From NCBI RefSeq assembly GCF_000972845.2, contig NC_040028.1, positions 8,648,052 through 8,712,051 on the forward strand: a DNA stretch of 64,000 nt, in the 5' to 3' direction. The notes beneath the pieces were generated by a model. It made no database searches. It had not been told where the DNA came from and was given only the letters and a program-made list of their open reading frames with translations. Shown in pieces: positions 27,108-36,105 of this stretch. The position numbers were made by a program, and so were the translations under genes. The first letter of the stretch is position 1. Each line of letters starts with the position of its first letter. The stretch comes from Larimichthys crocea (taxonomy: Eukaryota > Chordata > Actinopteri > Sciaenidae).

Positions 27108-27504
27108 ACACATTTAGGTATACAAACTTTCTTGTTTGACTGCTTGACTTCAGGCGAGCTTTAGTAAGGTGAAAGTCAGCACTTGAAAACTCAAAAGGTT
27201 TAACATTAACCCTTAAAGTTAACAGTGCTGACAGGACATTTGTTAAAACATTGTATGTTTTATTAGGAGGCACACACAGATGCTTTAATTTAAATGTCAG
27301 CTTCAAGAAAAGCTTCATCTCTGAGTGTTTACACAAGAACAGGATGTGGGAGAAGAGCAGCTGATATAAGCCTGCACATACATGCTGACTACATACATAT
27401 GTTGTATGAAGAGCACTGACAACATTACAAACGTCATACTTTGAGCTTTAAGTTGTAGCAGCCTGGCTAAAGCTAACTCCTCCACCCTGAACATTTACCT
27501 CCAT
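9285..27504 (-). CDS. gcc2: GRIP and coiled-coil domain-containing protein 2 (GCC185)
   Basis: Peripheral trans-Golgi golgin that tethers endosome-derived carriers; its C-terminal GRIP domain binds ARL1/RAB6-type GTPases (family knowledge). Coding exons, 5' to 3': 27504-27499, 27041-26979, 26659-26575, 26492-26413, 26299-26195, 26033-25544, 25349-23449, 23075-23012, 22841-22741, 22504-22406, 21102-20983, 19868-19704, 19315-19211, 18406-18244, 17968-17868, 17630-17553, 17427-17290, 16834-16713, 16017-15841, 15661-15453, 13326-13099, 12979-12840, 9748-9547, 9358-9285. All junctions are GT-AG and phases join without a break: 5016 nt, 1671 residues, against about 1684 in human. The start is the ATG followed by GAG and a donor; exon 2 continues D-P-G-G. 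Residues 20-45 (KSKLDTLSKDDLIKFAKKQ) match the family N-terminus. Nearly all the rest is heptad-like coiled coil. The C-terminus ends GWSSYLHSWSGIR. tmem223 lies antisense in intron 22. Confidence 0.96.
9547..9748 (-). CDS. gcc2: gcc2 exon 23, GRIP domain
   Basis: This exon encodes residues 1581-1648, containing most of the GRIP domain: NLEYLKNVLLQFIFL, then the loop GSERQALLPVIHTMLQL and SPEEKSKLAAIAQG. Tyr1604 in NLEYLKN is the invariant tyrosine that contacts ARL1-type GTPases in GRIP structures (family knowledge). All key hydrophobic residues are present, so Golgi targeting should be intact. It is separated from exon 22 by the roughly 3.1-kb intron that holds tmem223. Confidence 0.95.
10089..10501 (+). 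repeat. tmem223 5' region, tandem copy A (distal)
   Basis: Two blocks match copy B at an offset of about 441-444 bases: 10089-10202 ('gatttaaatcttctcaaata' onward) and 10297-10501 ('ccgaaatacaaagtgtgtgt' onward). The second block is nearly identical over 205 bases and contains the presumed promoter and leader up to 'cacggttat'. The middle differs: a CA/TA microsatellite (10199-10225) here, another sequence in copy B. The gene body is not duplicated, so copy A is an extra, displaced promoter and leader. Confidence 0.93.
10412..10474 (+). other. Upstream ORF in copy A, 20 codons
   Basis: ATG to TAA encodes MSAPSALQLSV...FKLGL. The same peptide is encoded at 10856-10918 in copy B, with no amino-acid difference. 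It is too short to assign a function and could simply be conserved because the DNA duplication is recent. Confidence 0.4.
10698..10737 (+). repeat. Left arm of the 40-bp perfect inverted repeat around tmem223
   Basis: Identical in all 40 positions to the reverse complement of 11870-11909. It begins 'tgaattgacttaaatgag' and is found only in the proximal promoter copy. Confidence 0.97.
10856..10918 (+). other. Upstream ORF in the tmem223 leader, 20 codons
   Basis: A 20-residue frame beginning MSAPSALQL, closed by TAA 70 bases before the tmem223 ATG and out of frame with it. If transcription starts upstream of 10856, this uORF would be met before the main start and could reduce or regulate tmem223 translation. 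The transcription start is not known. 'ctctgctttgcag' inside it also resembles a splice acceptor, an alternative explanation. Confidence 0.4.
10988..11785 (+). CDS. tmem223: Transmembrane protein 223
   Basis: Small mitochondrial inner-membrane protein, reported in human to take part in respiratory complex IV biogenesis (family knowledge). A single open exon encodes 265 residues; human TMEM223 is about 202. The family core is clear: FAHDRTRFFRLLSVFCGGQ (about 84-102) leading into membrane segment 1 (about 94-114), NTWRYGFTLGCLAIG into segment 2 (about 157-178), then RRSVSQVVLHQGG and the C-terminal KFYFLLDKEG...LFDVTVGAYRPL. Residues 1-79 are Arg/Ser/Leu-rich and almost free of acidic residues, fitting a mitochondrial presequence, and account for much of the extra length. 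A Thr/Ala-rich loop lies at about 126-140. I chose the ATG at 10988, since the open frame upstream has no ATG. It is nested antisense in gcc2 intron 22. Confidence 0.95.
   Translation: MGLQRLLCGALQSYSRQLRLVFQRASMSTQTSQTTSSTADRLTGLCSGVFTHTNRLGTAHRQLAARRSLCTSSSSQPSRDVTLFAHDRTRFFRLLSVFCGGQFLFWTYLGHFAYTGLRNTGSVKEKSKTSTTTTATATGLAGMLSFEMNLGSNTWRYGFTLGCLAIGAGILGCGFVFCRRSVSQVVLHQGGRMVTVSTQSPLGSGRGRKITVPLSQVACHAHRHESPSFIPLRIKGHKFYFLLDKEGTMNNARLFDVTVGAYRPL
11865..11870 (+). terminator. tmem223 polyadenylation signal
   Basis: Canonical AATAAA, 80 bases after the tmem223 stop codon. The right arm of the 40-bp inverted repeat begins at its last base. Confidence 0.75.
11870..11909 (-). repeat. Right arm of the 40-bp perfect inverted repeat around tmem223
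   Basis: Exact reverse complement of 10698-10737, immediately downstream of the tmem223 polyadenylation signal. The two arms enclose the whole gene. Confidence 0.97.
11910..12839. other. gcc2 intron 22, part upstream of exon 23 and tmem223
   Basis: AT-rich intronic DNA with no recognised repeat or coding sequence apart from tmem223 and its flanks at the far end of the same intron. Confidence 0.5.
13432..13640. repeat. Dispersed fish repeat, copy 2
   Basis: Shares the order of blocks seen at 1958-2193: a 'taaaggacttaatggcattt' type start, 'ctgttgtgggctgctgtaga', 'gtagatataaa' and 'accaatgaaaacatagtta'. It lies inside gcc2 intron 20. Confidence 0.6.
15127..15158 (+). repeat. (CA)n microsatellite
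   Basis: Pure CA array inside gcc2 intron 20. Confidence 0.95.
17995..18033 (+). repeat. (CA)n(TA)n compound microsatellite
   Basis: A CA array followed by a TA array, about 30 bases upstream (in gcc2 sense) of the exon 15 acceptor. On the transcript it reads as a UA then UG repeat in the region of the branch point and pyrimidine tract. Confidence 0.9.
19179..19210 (+). repeat. (TG)n microsatellite touching a gcc2 splice donor
   Basis: On the gcc2 transcript this reads GUAC followed by a long CA repeat, so the repeat begins within the donor site of exon 13 (exon end 19211). Confidence 0.95.
20415..20452 (+). repeat. Short CCA/CAG triplet tract in gcc2 intron 11
   Basis: CCA then CAG repeats in non-coding DNA. 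An adjoining open frame has no family resemblance and the tract lies well inside the intron between exons 12 and 11. Confidence 0.8.
21384..22071. mobile_element. Non-autonomous DNA transposon (MITE-like) in gcc2 intron 10
   Basis: The ends are imperfect inverted repeats: 'tgcaaaattctgggaatttt' at the left against the complement of 'aaatttaccagaatttttt' at the right. Next to each end are further inverted blocks rich in 'gggaatt' and 'aattccc'. The roughly 690-bp length, AT-rich interior and absence of a transposase frame fit a MITE. I recognise similar hAT-like sequences from fish genomes, but the superfamily is an inference; target-site duplications are not clear. Confidence 0.6.
23449..25349 (-). 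CDS. gcc2: gcc2 exon 7, giant coiled-coil exon
   Basis: A single 1901-nt exon encodes about 634 residues, well over a third of the protein. It is almost entirely Glu/Lys/Leu/Gln-rich heptad sequence with few prolines, broken by an acidic Ser/Pro stretch near its start (residues after QEEDEEPARGSG). The acceptor at 25351-25350 and donor at 23448-23447 are canonical. Short low-complexity runs such as REEKEKELISLKKEKED suggest internal duplication of heptads. The human gene also has one very large coiled-coil exon (family knowledge). Ser/Cys-rich frames on the opposite strand are shadows of this composition. Confidence 0.95.
26712..26915 (+). repeat. Dispersed fish repeat ('atccatctgtaactgcttat' family), copy 1
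   Basis: Diagnostic blocks include 'catcagggttacggcagggctgg'-like sequence, 'accattcacactcacattca', 'gggcaatttagagtcac' and 'agactgtgggaggaagcc'. I recognise this order from one of the commonest repeats of ray-finned fishes. It lies inside gcc2 intron 2. The other copy is inverted at 29390-29640. Confidence 0.75.
27074..27110 (+). repeat. (CAA)n microsatellite
   Basis: About 11 CAA units in gcc2 intron 1, roughly 35 bases upstream (in gcc2 sense) of the exon 2 acceptor. Confidence 0.95.
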
Positions 27505-27725
27505 CTCAGTCGAAGTTCAGCCGCTCCTCAGTCGTCTGACAGACACACGGAGATAAAAGACGAGTCGACCGGACAGACTCAAAGCCACGTGTGCAGTAAA
27601 GTCAGTCTCCGTGGAGATTTAAGAGGAAAACATCCACTCTGTTTTGGTTTGTGAGTTAACAGGCTAAAAGCGACGGCTCGCTTCCGCAAACGTCAACCGA
27701 GTGACGTCAGGATAATATACGTCAC
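27505..27725 (-). promoter_or_regulatory. gcc2 5' UTR and promoter region
   Basis: CpG-containing sequence upstream of the gcc2 ATG. On either strand it shows a full CRE-type palindrome TGACGTCA at 27702-27709, a second ACGTCAC a few bases beyond (27719 on) and an E-box CACGTG at 27586-27591. There is no obvious TATA box. The transcription start is not determined. Confidence 0.55.
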
Positions 27726-28039
27726 GTATTCAGCAGGACGCTTGAAGACATCCAGCGTTACTTTTTTTAATAACATTATTATTTTTTATTATAAAACACA
27801 GCAAGTCTGATCTTTCTGCACAACCTGACCCCCAGAATGACAAAAAAATTTTTAGTAGGAAATCCACGCAAGTATTTGTACATGAAGCCCCTGGTGTTCC
27901 CCATGTATGGAAGACCGAAGAGGTCATGCGTTCATACATTTTATTTTCTCTGTTTTGTCATAATAATTAGTTCATTTAATTTGTTTTCTCGTACGACGGA
28001 GTACTAGGGTCACATTAAAAAAAAAAATTGAATTAATTT

Positions 28040-28159
28040 CGAGATTAAAGTCGTTATTAAATATGGCGAAAATTAATTACGAGATTAAAGTCGTTATTAA
28101 ATATGGCGAGAATTAATTACGAGATTAAAGTCGTTATTAAATATGGCGAGTAATTAATT
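28040..28159 (+). repeat. 40-bp tandem repeat, three copies
   Basis: The unit starts 'cgagattaaagtcgttatta' and ends in a TTAATTA-type run. Copies start at 28040, 28080 and 28120 and are nearly identical; the third diverges at its 3' end. Confidence 0.93.
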
Positions 28160-28335
28160 CTCGCGTTAATTTAATTAATTTTCTCGTGATGATTAGTTCG
28201 TTTGATTTATTTTCTCGTGATAACGACTCAATTTAATTTGTTTTCTTGTGATAATAAATGAATTTCATTTGGTTTATCGAGATAATGAGTTAATTCGGTT
28301 TGTTTTCTTGTGATAACAGGATCATTTTCTCGAGA
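28160..28335 (+). repeat. Degenerate TTTTCTCGTGATAA repeats
   Basis: At least four loosely spaced copies of a 'ttttctcgtgataa'-type motif, alternating with 'gagttaattcg'-like blocks and ending in an XhoI-like palindrome CTCGAG. They look like a diverged extension of the array at 28040-28159, partly in inverted sense (CGAGATTA against TTCTCG). Confidence 0.6.
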
Positions 28336-29389
28336 TCCCGAGACAATGAATCAAATGTGATATGCGATATGAGTTTTCCGTTACACGTGACGTCATGCTG
28401 TGCTGACCTGATCCTGACTGATGGAGGACATGCTGATAGATATATTTCTGCTCCTTTGACATTGTTACATTCATACATTGATTTGATATACTACTATCCT
28501 TTTGATTACTCGAGATCTCATATTAATTATGTCTTCATCCTGGTGTAATAAGAGTAGCATAGTTCCCCTGGGGAATAGAGGAGTGTGTAAGGTGTGAGTG
28601 GTCAGTAAATGATTAGATAATCATGATTAAATGTCTCAAAGTCAACTCCGATGTCCCGTGGGTCATTTCGCTGCTGTACAAACCCCGGCTCAGGCGGACA
28701 GCATCTCCCCTATGCTGTCCAACATGGTCTGGTACCCGTGCAGGAAAGTTTTCCACCGGGCAAACAAAATCCCAAAATGTAGAGAAAAATTGTCCCCATA
28801 TCTAGCAAAAACAAATTTTAGGTTCCCAACTAACCAACTAACAAGCAATAGTCTTAAACCACTATTGCATAATTGCATTGTATATGTGGCCACTACAGTA
28901 CAGTGCAGTACAGTACAGTGTTACCTGGAGGCAGAAAAAGTCCATTAACCACACAGTGCATGGCCTGATATATATGAGGGCCTCCAGCATGTGTCATAAC
29001 TGAGTGATGAAAAGGTCAAATTAACACCTTTAACCTGTTTTCAGTGAGCTGGCTTGAAGATCATTATGTCTGAGTGTCCAAATAGAGATTAGAATGTAGG
29101 AGAGCAACGGATAAAAAAATACTCTGGCCTGCAGCCTCAGGGCATATTATCTGGGGCCATACATTAAATATGCTTTTGGCAGAAGTTAGTGTTACACAGA
29201 TGAGTAACATTTCATTGCTTAGAGACCTTTTTTAGCAGCAGACATGAAATATTAGGGTCAACACAGGTGTTTCCAATGATACTGATTAAGTGAGATGAAG
29301 AATATCACGGTAATCTACCTACAGTATACCAAAATCATTTTTTTACAGTACACATTTATTGCAAAGTTTAGACACAATTTAAATGGGAT
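28336..29389. other. Intergenic DNA, nothing recognised
   Basis: No coding exon, RNA gene or known repeat identified. Near 28899-28920 there is a small tandem 'cagtacagtg' run. Confidence 0.4.
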
Positions 29390-29640
29390 TATGGATGGTT
29401 CGAACCTCAGCCTTTCAGTGTGGAGTTTGCATGTTCTCCCTGTGTCTGCGTGGGCTCTCCCCGAAGACATCCACCTAATAGCTTAACTGGTGATTCTAAA
29501 TTGCACGTAGGTGTGAATGTGACCGTGAATGGTTGTTCGTTTCTATGTGTCAACCCTGTAGTGAACTGACCGTAAATCAGCTGGGATAGGCTCCAGCCCC
29601 CGCGACCCTGATGAGAATAAGCAGTTACAAAAAAAGGATG
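29390..29640 (-). repeat. Dispersed fish repeat, copy 2 (inverted)
   Basis: Same family as 26712-26915 on the other strand: 'tttgcatgttctccctgtgt', 'gattctaaattgcacgtagg' and 'ggctccagcccccgcgaccc', closing with the 'aagcagttac' end. Confidence 0.8.
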
Positions 29641-31504
29641 GAACAAGAAGGAACAAAAATATTTATTTCTACCTCAATAGTATTTCAAAATCCTAAAAAT
29701 ATAGTACATGATATATTAAAAAAAAAAACTATAATAAAAGTGTTTGTTCAACCAAAGAAACAAACAAAAAAAACAATCTTCTGTTTCCATTCATTCATCA
29801 TAATAATAACAATAATAATGGTGTAATACTGTTATACTATTATTTTTACTGTTACTGTTTTTTATTTTATGAAACAGTTATTGTACCATGGAAATCTGAA
29901 TAAAAATAAAACATTTTGTTTGAACTTTTTGGTCACAGCAGTTTTTCCATTACACCAAAAAAAACTAGCAAATATGTAAATGTGATGTAATGATAATTTC
30001 CTTATTTTAAGTTTGAATACTTCAACCCTCACCTAAAAAAACCTCACCACCCGCACTAAATTTGATCCGTCCTATTTTAAGCCCTGTTATCAGCTGTTGT
30101 TGGTTAAAAAGCAGCTACAAATGTGGATGGTAAACATTTATTTACAACCTAAATATAAAATCTCAGTATTATTTATAAGATTTTGATCAAACAGTGAATG
30201 CTTTTTCAAACCCTAACTGTCATTTATTTCAATTTCATTTAATACATTTTTAACTTAAATGAAAAAAAAGCATGAGTTGTTTGAATACCTGAGGGATATC
30301 ATGTTTATCATTGCACTGTAACTACACACATACATCATACTTAAAGGTAAAATGGGAAGCTGTAGTTTGCGTATATAGAAGAGAGATGTGTAGTATGTCG
30401 TGCACAGTTTGGTACTGTGGCTGCAAACAATACAGAGCTGACAACTGTTCTTTAACTGTGTATGTGAGGCCATATGGGGCATAAGAGCACTCCAAAGCTG
30501 TCTGATACCATGATGTTGTTTTTAGGACTGCTGTGGGAAGGTTAGAGAGTATCTACCCTCATGCTGACATCAGGTCCATCAAAAACTCTGTATTCCCATC
30601 ACGTGAGGTCCAGTTATATCTGTTGAATATGGAGAGCCTCTGTTTTGACACGAGTGATAGAAGCACTGACAGAGGAAGCTTAGCGAGTTGCCTCTCATCC
30701 TGACAAGACTGGGATGCTCTGGGCAGAGGGGCAGGGGCTCTGCAGACTCCATGTCTCATCTGGAAGAGACCCATCTCTGCCTTCCACCCCGCCTGGGTCA
30801 AACACAGCCATCCATCACAGCCCCTCCCTTGTTTTTCTCCCAGGGCATCGAGCAGTATTTTGCAGCCATTTTTCTCCCCCCACTCGTGGCCGTCAGTCAG
30901 GGATGGCTTTGCAGTAATATAACTGACACTGGCTGGCGTTCAGGGAGTAATAAATAGCCCAGCTGGGTCTATCAGGGTGAGCAACAGACACTCTTTCATG
31001 CTTCTCTTTCTCTTTTGCTTCCACACTTTCTCTTGTAGTTTTGTCACCACATTTCAAACTAACATGGAGAGTGAGATGACTTCACCTCCATCCTGCCTCT
31101 CTGTCTCACCTCATCTGTTTGATTTTAGTTATGTAATGTCGGGATAGGAGTTCCTCTGGACTGTATATTTGAAATGCAAATGTGTTCATCTGACTTATGC
31201 AAATGTAAAGATGTAATGTAAAAAAAAAAGGCAATTGATGATCATCATAAATTGCCAATATAAGCAATTATTTCGTTAAAAAATGTGTGACTTGATTTTA
31301 AGATTTATGTCACTCTACAAAGATGCATACACTGAGTCTATGCACTCACCCTCTGCTGCACCGCTGAGTCTTTTTTCAGCGCTAAGAAGGTACAATAAGG
31401 TGATCAGGTCCAAAACTGTAAATGTGTTAATGACTAACTCTTCCTGTGAAACTCAGTCATGAATGAAAAAAAGCTGAATATACATTTAATATATTGTTTC
31501 TACA
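29641..31504. other. Intergenic DNA, nothing recognised
   Basis: AT-rich start, then a more GC-balanced stretch (30480-30960) with two overlapping open frames of 67-89 codons that resemble no family known to me and show no supporting splice sites. Confidence 0.4.
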
Positions 31505-31672
31505 GGTCCACTGATGATCCAAGTCTTTGCCGATTTTTAGATTAGCCAGGAGGCGGAAGAGGCAGGACTGCTAACATGGCACTTCCACACTCTGAGCTTC
31601 AAAACAACTCTTCAGAAACCTGTGGGTGACATCATGCATATGCTGTCTATTTCTTATACTGTCAGTGGACAC
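31505..31672 (+). repeat. Four-copy dispersed repeat, copy 1 (3' part)
   Basis: Shares 'tttttagattagccaggagg', 'caggactgctaa.atgg' and 'cagaaacctgtgggtga' with copies at 35630-36105 and 42960-43290. Only the distal half of the family is present. Confidence 0.85.
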
Positions 31673-34600
31673 AACTCAACGATGTTTTGAGCCTGACAGC
31701 TTCATGAATTAGCTCATATTTAACACCAAGCTGCAATGTGGACATTGATTGCTCTCCATGTGTTGCTCAAGTCAAACCAGTGATGTGTGAGGTATCAACG
31801 TAGTCTCAGCCAGCCATTGAAATTAATCAATGTAGCTGTAGAAACACTGAAGTGAGGGGCACAATGAAGTCGCCATCCTCTCCAGCCTCCATTCCCCCTT
31901 TACTCTTCCACTCCACTGCACCCGACCTCTTACCCAATCAGTGAAAGGTGACTTTGGCGGTGGTGTGGTGGAGTGGTTATGTCAACACCCCCCTACAGTG
32001 TGATTGAAGCTTTTCAATAGGGCCTCTTCAGAGGCCAAGACTGATACATTATCACCCGAATAAACAACAATTTGATGGTGATGACACTGTAATTTTGATT
32101 TAGACAAGTTGCAAATATACTGAAAAAGTAGACCTGTAATCACATGTGACCCCACAACTTTGTTCTCTCATCCGTCACTGCAACTGTACCTGCAATGTTT
32201 ATTCATGTTCGACTGCCTTCATCACAACATCGGTATTTGCATTTGTCAGAATGAATCTTTCTGATAAGATTGTTACATTTATACCACTCCACTCCTTATT
32301 TTGTTCACTGTGTCCTGCATTTGTGCATTTGTTTTCTTGCCTGACATTTTACCTCCGCAGACTGGCAGTACCATTAATAGGTTTGACATTTTAACATATA
32401 GCTTTGACATTTTAATGTATTAATGAAGGAATTGAAGCTCTCAGGTTGTTCCTTTCACTACAGACCATGAGAGAGTGTGTTTTCTAATAAATAACCAAAG
32501 CTTATTTTCAAAAAAGATGACAGAATATGTCATTATGTTTTGAGTTGCCGTTAATAGCGTTAGCTCTGTATATAATAAGTTAATAGTTAATAAAGTCTGT
32601 GTGTCATAATCTCAAGAGAAGGTAATCTATCAGAGGTCGTATATAATTAATCAAACATAGGTCTGTAAATTAAAGATAAATTATCTCTCTCACAAATGAA
32701 TCAGGTGATTCATTTTATGAATTCGCAAACATGTGGTTGCTCCATTATTGTTTAAAGGGCAACACACGACCCTCTCTCATCATGGCCGCTAAGGTTCTCT
32801 TAAGAAAGGAGCAATTTGGTCTGAATCTAACCTCTAAGATACTCTGTGGTAATTGCACTGTGAGTTGGATTTGGCAAACAAGACAAAAAGTCTACAGTCA
32901 TATTAGCAGTTCTGTGAGGCACAACATACGCACAGTTGCACTGCTAACATGTTTAGCAGGTTTAATGCCAAAATTGGCCAACAAATATGTTTGATTATTC
33001 TTTCTAAAGCAGATTTTGTCCATAAAAGGCCCGAAGACTGACTAAAAGCATGTTATCTAACATTACAGTAACAAAATTTGGCCCCAGGTGACATATATAT
33101 CTCACAGATGTAGTAAACATTGATGTAGGGAGATCCACAGCACAACTTTATCTTGACTGTGGTTTTGTGTGTACATGTGCAAGTGCGACAAAGCAGTGAA
33201 GGCCTCATCCTGATGCTCGTCTATTATTAATGATATCGCAGTCGCGTCCTGTGAGCGAGCCTTCTGATCTGATTAATCCAAACTGCACAGTTGATCTTTT
33301 ATCTCAGCGATGATCAGACTCTCAGACTGTTCTGTCTTTTTGAGGCAGAAGTCGCCGGGTCAAACACATGAAGCACATCAAATGACCAAAGTAAGTAGTC
33401 AGTCATCATTTATTTATTTTTATTTGTATTTATCAGTCAAATGTTGGTGGGTCTGAGTTTTGTGTACAGTAAATTTATGCCTTTGTTTCAATCTGTCGCT
33501 GTGAGGGGTCGAAGTGAGGGATCGACTGATTAGGAAGAAACAGCAGTAAGTGTAGCAGTTTTCTCTTCCATGCCCATAGGCTGTCAGTATTTTGTATATA
33601 AATAGTTTGGTGGCTCAGCAGGAGAACAGCACTTCATCAAGGACCACGGGCGCAACCTGCATCCGTCTGCACTTCGACTAGTGCTCAGCCTTGATTACAA
33701 CAGTCTTCCTCTCTTCCCTCTCTTCCTCCTCCCCTCTCACTGCCCTCTTTTGCCCTCCTCTTCTTCATGCTTAGGGCACATTCTTCACATCCTGCGCAGA
33801 TATTGTAGATTTGTTTCCTCCAACAGCGGAGCTGAAACAAAGCAGCATTGTCATCTTTCTCCAAGAAAATACACAACAAGAACTTGTTGGACAAATAACC
33901 CCTGGCCCAAGAACTTTGCTCATCATCTATATCTGGAATGTTTTGCTGTTTAATGACTTTTATTTTGTCAGCGGCGCCGCACTTATGTGCTGAGTAAAAC
34001 TTCCATGTACAACTTAATTGCCGCTTTGTTTTACTTCATTCAGCCTGACATGCTAGCTGATTTCCCCAATAAGTAGCACGAGCGACTGAAAATGAGACAA
34101 CACACTTTCTCGTCCAAAGAGCAAGAGACAAGAAAGAGGGCAAGAGGAAACCATCTTGAGATCTTCCAGCTTATAAAGGCTGCAAGCAGGTGGTATCGAT
34201 CAATCAACAAGGTGGGCCAAACAATCAGCAGGGACCTGAAAGAAACAGAGGCAGGCCACCACAATCAAAGAAATATAAAGATGGCTGCCCACCCAGAGCT
34301 TGATCCTTGCTTACTCAACTGAATTGAATATGCGCCATCTAGTTTTCGCTCATTGCAGAAGGTATCTGAAGAGACGCTGATTATAGTGAGGGTGCACAGT
34401 TGTGTCAGTCCTGTTGCCATTTTTGTGCAGATGTAGCTAGATCGCAAGCTAAGTAGGAAGATCTCCATGAGAGTCCTCATTCTTAATTCCACCTACAAAG
34501 CTCTGATTTGTCGACTGCTTCTCAGACTGGAGGAAATAGCCGCAAGAGAGCACAGCAACACGAGACCTCTTTGAATGAATCACTGAACAAACTGCTGATG

Positions 34601-35629
34601 AGTGCAGGTTTTCCTTGAAACCAATCCGGTCTGGCAATTTTTGAGCAGTTTTGCACTCAACTACTGCTTTTATCAAAGACCATCAATGAGTATGTTATTT
34701 TTCAGCGTCTGTGTGTTGTACATTACTCTGTTGTGTAGTCACCATGAAAGCTAATGCACATATTCACTCAGCCTAGTGAGGCAGCCCTGAAATGACAGCC
34801 CTGTTTAATGCATGGTACATACATGCAGATACACACACCCCCACATGCAGCAGGCCATAGTTGATTGTATTAACTGTGGTGTGGATACAGCACAGGAGCT
34901 GATGGCTTGGAGAGTGATAAAGCATCTGGATTCACCAATGACAGCCATTTGCTAAGTGTGACTGAAATACTGCCCACACCCTCACTCTGTCTCTCTTTCA
35001 CATGCTTCTTTTCTCTCCATCTTTTCCCCTCTCTCCTGCTTTTTGTCATTCATCATCAGTTGGGTGGAGCATTGGCTTGTAGCTGTGTATGTGTGTGTGT
35101 GTGTGTGCATGGGAGAAGACTCTTAACTGAATGTATTTCATCTGCACTGCCTCAATTTCAATCAGAGCTAATGGAAGCGCTGGCCAACTCAGCTCAGTCC
35201 TGGTCTTCAGCACACACATACACAACCACAGCACGGCATGCACACTGCATGGGTGGAGTCGGTCCAAACAAGCTCAGCATCTGCAGTGAACTGTAAACGT
35301 ACTCTTACATAAAAAAATACGACTCAGCAATGATCATGACATTGTTTAGGTAATGTTAATTAACTAATTAAGTAATTCAGATGAACCAGAGGCAAGTGTG
35401 ACAGTTCCAAACCAATTGATCTCATCAAGGTATATCCTAAAAGTTTGAATGAAAGACAAAAATGTCAATAGACGGATGGAAAGGAAGAGGCTGGCACGCT
35501 GACAGCACTTTCTAAATTAATGACAATATAAAATATCTGTATTCAAAACTGTCTGAGACAAAGACAAAAATGATCGTCGCTCTGAACATCTTGCAATGCT
35601 GGACTATATCCTGTATCAGAGAAAACCAC
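31673..35629. other. Intergenic DNA, nothing recognised
   Basis: Several short ORFs, none with family resemblance. A small GT microsatellite lies at 35089-35107. No RNA gene is evident. Confidence 0.4.
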
Positions 35630-36105
35630 TGTGTACCACTGCAGTTCCTCAAATGGCCCCTTGAGGCTAGCTACAGAGCGAGTCAATTTCCCCCATGTTA
35701 AGACATCCAACTTCACAGTAGAAATAAACATGTTTACAGCCTGGTACAAAAAACTGTTTTGCTCTTTATAGCTAATTTGATCATTCATGACAACTGTACT
35801 GAGTCTGGATTTGTATATAGCTCATCTGTTCAAATTATATTAAGGTTTAAAGTTATGCATAATTAACAGCGTAGCCGCTTTGATTGACAGGTGGGTACCG
35901 TCATCGGTGGCTTGTTGAGCAACCAGGCTTCATTCGGCCCGCCTCAGCTCCACCCACAATCTACGTCTTTGCCCATTTTTAGATTAGCTGGGAGACTGCC
36001 AAGATGGTGGCAGCCAGAGCCACCACAGTCTGAGTTTCACAACAGCTCTTCAGAAACCTGTGGGTGAGATTATGGATACCACATCCATATTTTATACTGC
36101 ATATG
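35630..36105 (+). repeat. Four-copy dispersed repeat, copy 2 (longest)
   Basis: Starts with 'ctgcagttcctcaaatggcc', continues through 'agaaataaacatgtttacag' and 'tttttagattagctgggaga', and ends near 'tttatactgcat'. This copy defines the order of blocks seen partly in the other three. It contains no protein-coding frame. It is a common spiny-rayed fish repeat to my recollection; its class is unknown. Confidence 0.85.

Noticed and set aside
28040..28159. CRISPR-like array
   Set aside because: The three 40-bp units are contiguous with no spacers, and the genome is vertebrate; this is a simple tandem repeat.
29395..29410. tRNA B-box-like 'ggttcgaac'
   Set aside because: It lies inside a dispersed fish repeat; no A box or cloverleaf could be drawn around it.
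34085..34330. Possible conserved exon or transposase piece with basic residues
   Set aside because: The translation resembles no family I can name and lacks splice signals.
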